NCBI GenBank assembly: GCA_944367565.1
Contig: CALVWR010000010.1
Span: 1 to 64,000, forward strand
Direction: 5' to 3'
Origin: an uncultured Clostridia bacterium
GTDB lineage: Bacteria > Bacillota > Clostridia > Christensenellales > Borkfalkiaceae
Length of the DNA stretch: 64,000 nt
The notes under the pieces were generated by a model. It had not been told where the DNA came from, did no database searches, and saw only the letters and a program-made list of their open reading frames with translations. This document shows, in pieces, positions 61,960 to 64,000 of this stretch. Both the position numbers and the translations under genes were made by a program. The stretch's first letter is position 1. Each line of letters begins with the position of its first letter.

Positions 61960-61988
61960 TTGAAAAAACTTGCTAAATGTTGTATAAT
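61960..61988 (+). promoter_or_regulatory. Promoter of the polymerase-like gene
   Basis: TTGAAA (61960-61965), 17-bp spacer, TATAAT (61983-61988). A weak hairpin with a T-run at about 61917-61942 may end the rlmD transcript. Confidence 0.75.
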
Positions 61989-62008
61989 GTAGACAAGGAG
62001 AGATTCAA

Positions 62009-64000
62009 ATGGAAATCAAGGGTTATCATATTCTTTCGTTAGAAGCGAAAGATATATACGAACAAGAATTGATAAATGGCGTGGAGAAGGGTTTTGTATT
62101 GCCTTTAAAATATGACCGCCAATTTTTTGGCTTGTTTAAAAACGTTTTGGATTATTCCCTTGATTTAATAGAACTTGAAAAGTGCTATCAAAAGAAATAT
62201 AGAAACAATAAATTTTCTTTTGAAGATGAATATAACAACAAATATACGCTTACTATAATCAATCTTAAATTTACATACATGTACAAGGTTGAAAACAACG
62301 GAAAAGACCTTAAACAATTAAGAGAACATTTTTATAAAAACGGTTTTAATCTCGGTGGGGTGCATTACGTTCGCTATAAGAGAAGTAGCGGAAGTTCTCG
62401 TCAAGGTAAGTGTTTATTTATCGATGAAAAACTATTGAAATCAATGGAAAAGTGGGGAGAGTGTGGATTAAACCCTACGGGTGATTTGGCTTCGTGGGAA
62501 TCTTATAAATCCCTTTCTTTAAGTTCATTAAAAGGTACGATAGATATTCCGCTTAACGGCATATTGTTTATTCAAGATTGCAAAAGCGAATTCAAAGAAG
62601 AAGTGGTAAGCGTCGAAGTGAAAGACGGCGCTTTAGTTGCTACGACTAAAGAAACACTCATCAAAAATGATATTTGGGACGGAGAGAGTTTGCTCGACGA
62701 AAGTTTATTCGTGGAAAACTATGCTGAAAAGCATATGTTACTTCTTCGCAACAAGTTTTTCAAGTCCTGCGCTTTTAAGACCAAACTTCAAAAATGGTTT
62801 AAGGATAAAAATATAACCCTTGACGATTTGAAAGCAAGGGGATTTATTACGCTTGCAACGGATATAAGCCAAATTGTAATGGTTACAACGCCGAACAGTA
62901 TGAAATTCCTTAAGTTTATGGGGGATAAACTTACTGAAAGCAACGTTCGTAAATGGATGGAAAAGGTAGATAGCACCTTTGGCGTGGTAAAGTACGACAA
63001 GCGCACGAAATTCTTCGGTGGTAAAATGGTTCAAACGAGCTACCAATTTATCAACACGTTGGGCTTTAACGAAAGGCAAGTAGAAGAATTATTAAAACAA
63101 AGCAAAGACTATTTAACGACAATTAGAAGTGATTACGATTTTATGCGCTATCATTTTAGCGACGCTTATAAAAGAGAACAAGACGAAGAAACGGAAGAAC
63201 TTTCCGATGGGCTTGCCGAGCGTAGCGACGTAATCTTTAAGTTAATGGGTGTTAACTACGGATTTAAGGATACGACATTATATTATAATTTTAGAAACGA
63301 CGTTGTTGAATCGCAAAAAGAAAGATTAAAGAAAGGGCATATTCTCTTACGTGGAACGAACGCCACGTTATTCGGCAACGGGCCTGAAATGCTAATGGCG
63401 TTATCGGGAGAGTTTGATTTACATAGTAAGACTAACGAGCCAACGATTTTAGCGAAAGGCGAAATTGCTTGCAAAAAGTTTGAAAACGGCGAAAAATTAG
63501 TTTGCGCACGTTCTCCGCATATTACGATGGGTAATTTATATTGCGCTACGAATAACCTTTCAAGTGATATTTGGGATTACTTTGATTTAGGCGAAAATAT
63601 CGTTTGTGTTAATGCGATAGGCGAGAATATTCAACAACGCTTAAACGGTTGCGATTACGATTCAGACGCTATGCTTATAACGAACGCTAGACTTATCGTT
63701 GAAACGGCGTTTAAGCAAAAGGATACATTCAAAGTTCCTGTAAATGGTATTAAGCCAAGCAAAAAAGATTTAGAACTTGTTGAGTTGGACTACGAAACAA
63801 GTGAAAATCGAATTGGGGAAATAGTAAATTTATCGCAAAAATTAAATAGTATTCTTTGGGATAAATTAAATAATGGCGCAAGTTTTGAAGAAGTGTGTGG
63901 TATTTATGAAAATATTTGCAAACTTGCCGTGCTTTCAGGTATTGAAATAGACAAGGCGAAACGTATGTACAAAAACGTTGAAGTGAGTCAAGAATTAAAT
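62009..64000 (+). CDS. QDE-1-like RNA polymerase (two double-psi beta-barrel), partial at right edge
   Basis: 664 codons are open without a stop; the gene runs off the window. AAGGAGAG precedes the ATG. The catalytic motif of eukaryotic RNA-dependent RNA polymerases and their phage relatives (DbDGD) appears as GCDYDSDAM with D549, D551 and D553. About 48 residues earlier is RSPHITMGN (501-509), like the conserved RNPxxxxxD segment. Further upstream, ITLATDISQIVMVTTPNSMK (~283-302) and the FFGGKMVQTSYQF stretch parallel the TPxR and LAFSxSQ regions. The N-terminal ~220 residues are unassigned. An RNA- or DNA-templated RNA polymerase or primase role on the element is inferred; the Gly-to-Ser change in the motif is unusual. 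Confidence 0.65.
   Translation, partial: MEIKGYHILSLEAKDIYEQELINGVEKGFVLPLKYDRQFFGLFKNVLDYSLDLIELEKCYQKKYRNNKFSFEDEYNNKYTLTIINLKFTYMYKVENNGKDLKQLREHFYKNGFNLGGVHYVRYKRSSGSSRQGKCLFIDEKLLKSMEKWGECGLNPTGDLASWESYKSLSLSSLKGTIDIPLNGILFIQDCKSEFKEEVVSVEVKDGALVATTKETLIKNDIWDGESLLDESLFVENYAEKHMLLLRNKFFKSCAFKTKLQKWFKDKNITLDDLKARGFITLATDISQIVMVTTPNSMKFLKFMGDKLTESNVRKWMEKVDSTFGVVKYDKRTKFFGGKMVQTSYQFINTLGFNERQVEELLKQSKDYLTTIRSDYDFMRYHFSDAYKREQDEETEELSDGLAERSDVIFKLMGVNYGFKDTTLYYNFRNDVVESQKERLKKGHILLRGTNATLFGNGPEMLMALSGEFDLHSKTNEPTILAKGEIACKKFENGEKLVCARSPHITMGNLYCATNNLSSDIWDYFDLGENIVCVNAIGENIQQRLNGCDYDSDAMLITNARLIVETAFKQKDTFKVPVNGIKPSKKDLELVELDYETSENRIGEIVNLSQKLNSILWDKLNNGASFEEVCGIYENICKLAVLSGIEIDKAKRMYKNVEVSQELN

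Larger units (their letters stand above)
61560..64000. mobile_element. Left end of a putative integrative element in rlmD
   Basis: From about 61560 to the edge the DNA is AT-rich (21 G/C of 60 at 62041-62100) and uses A/T-ending codons unlike the rest of the window. It replaces the normal rlmD 3' end with a new tail and then carries a large polymerase-like gene. No integrase, relaxase or right end is visible, so element type and extent are unknown. Confidence 0.55.

Noticed and set aside
1..64000. CRISPR arrays, tRNA or rRNA genes, complete insertion sequences
   Set aside because: No regularly spaced direct repeats, cloverleaf-like segments, conserved rRNA sequence or transposase genes were seen on reading through.

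Overview
The window reads as chromosomal DNA of an anaerobic, fermentative member of the Bacillota, probably a Clostridia-like gut lineage. This is inferred from gene content: RNase J, a TrmR/TrhP tRNA hydroxylation pair, PyrD1B with PyrK, Rex, AzlCD, a PFL system behind a ZTP riboswitch, rubrerythrin, C_GCAxxG_C_C, DUF6062 and DUF5685 families, CIRCE control of htpG, and many sigma-A-like promoters. No rRNA, tRNA or CRISPR array was seen. Coding is dense and mostly on the + strand.

Layout. 0.1-2.4 kb: serC-serA (minus). 2.6-6.3 kb: RNase J, trmR, trhP. 6.4-11.6 kb: type II topoisomerase pair parE-parC and a HAD phosphatase. 11.7-15.1 kb: rhamnose catabolism rhaB-rhaA-rhaD. 15.2-17.7 kb: DUF6062 protein (minus), an esterase, a patatin phospholipase. 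17.8-27.4 kb: complete UMP operon pyrC-carA-carB-pyrK-pyrD-pyrF-pyrE-pyrB. 27.5-31.2 kb: azlCD, manA, a lipoprotein protease, a YitT protein. 31.6-37.5 kb: redox block of rex, a [2Fe-2S] protein, a HydA-like PAS sensor, a SpoIIE phosphatase, an iron alcohol dehydrogenase and a thioredoxin-reductase-like flavoprotein. 37.7-43.7 kb: C_GCAxxG protein, rubrerythrin, hydrolase, hypoxanthine-DNA glycosylase, ABC-F ATPase, three membrane proteins. 43.7-48.5 kb: ZTP riboswitch, pflB-pflA, glpK. 48.5-54.8 kb: decayed surface-protein remnant, lipase-like hydrolase, PPC-domain protein, htpG, and a divergent AraC regulator/oxidoreductase pair. 55-61.9 kb: P-loop protein, thrC, trpS, DUF5685, J-like protein, membrane protein, rlmD. 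From about 61.56 kb to the right edge the DNA becomes AT-rich, starting inside the 3' end of rlmD. It carries a large partial gene with the motif set of QDE-1-like (two double-psi beta-barrel) RNA polymerases, probably the left end of an integrated mobile element.

The most notable points are as follows. (1) The polymerase-like gene and the rlmD junction. (2) A carA whose glutaminase has lost its Cys nucleophile and triad Glu, suggesting carbamoyl phosphate is made from free ammonia. (3) A pyrB with a PyrI-type zinc tail but no regulatory nucleotide-binding domain. (4) Four genes whose ATG lies exactly 6 nt after a good -10 box with no ribosome-binding site, which points to leaderless mRNAs. 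(5) A HydA-like sensor block without a catalytic hydrogenase, followed by a thioredoxin reductase lacking the usual NADPH motif. (6) An ABC-F protein with one of its two composite ATP sites destroyed on both halves. (7) A J-like protein without HPD and with a Cys-rich tail.
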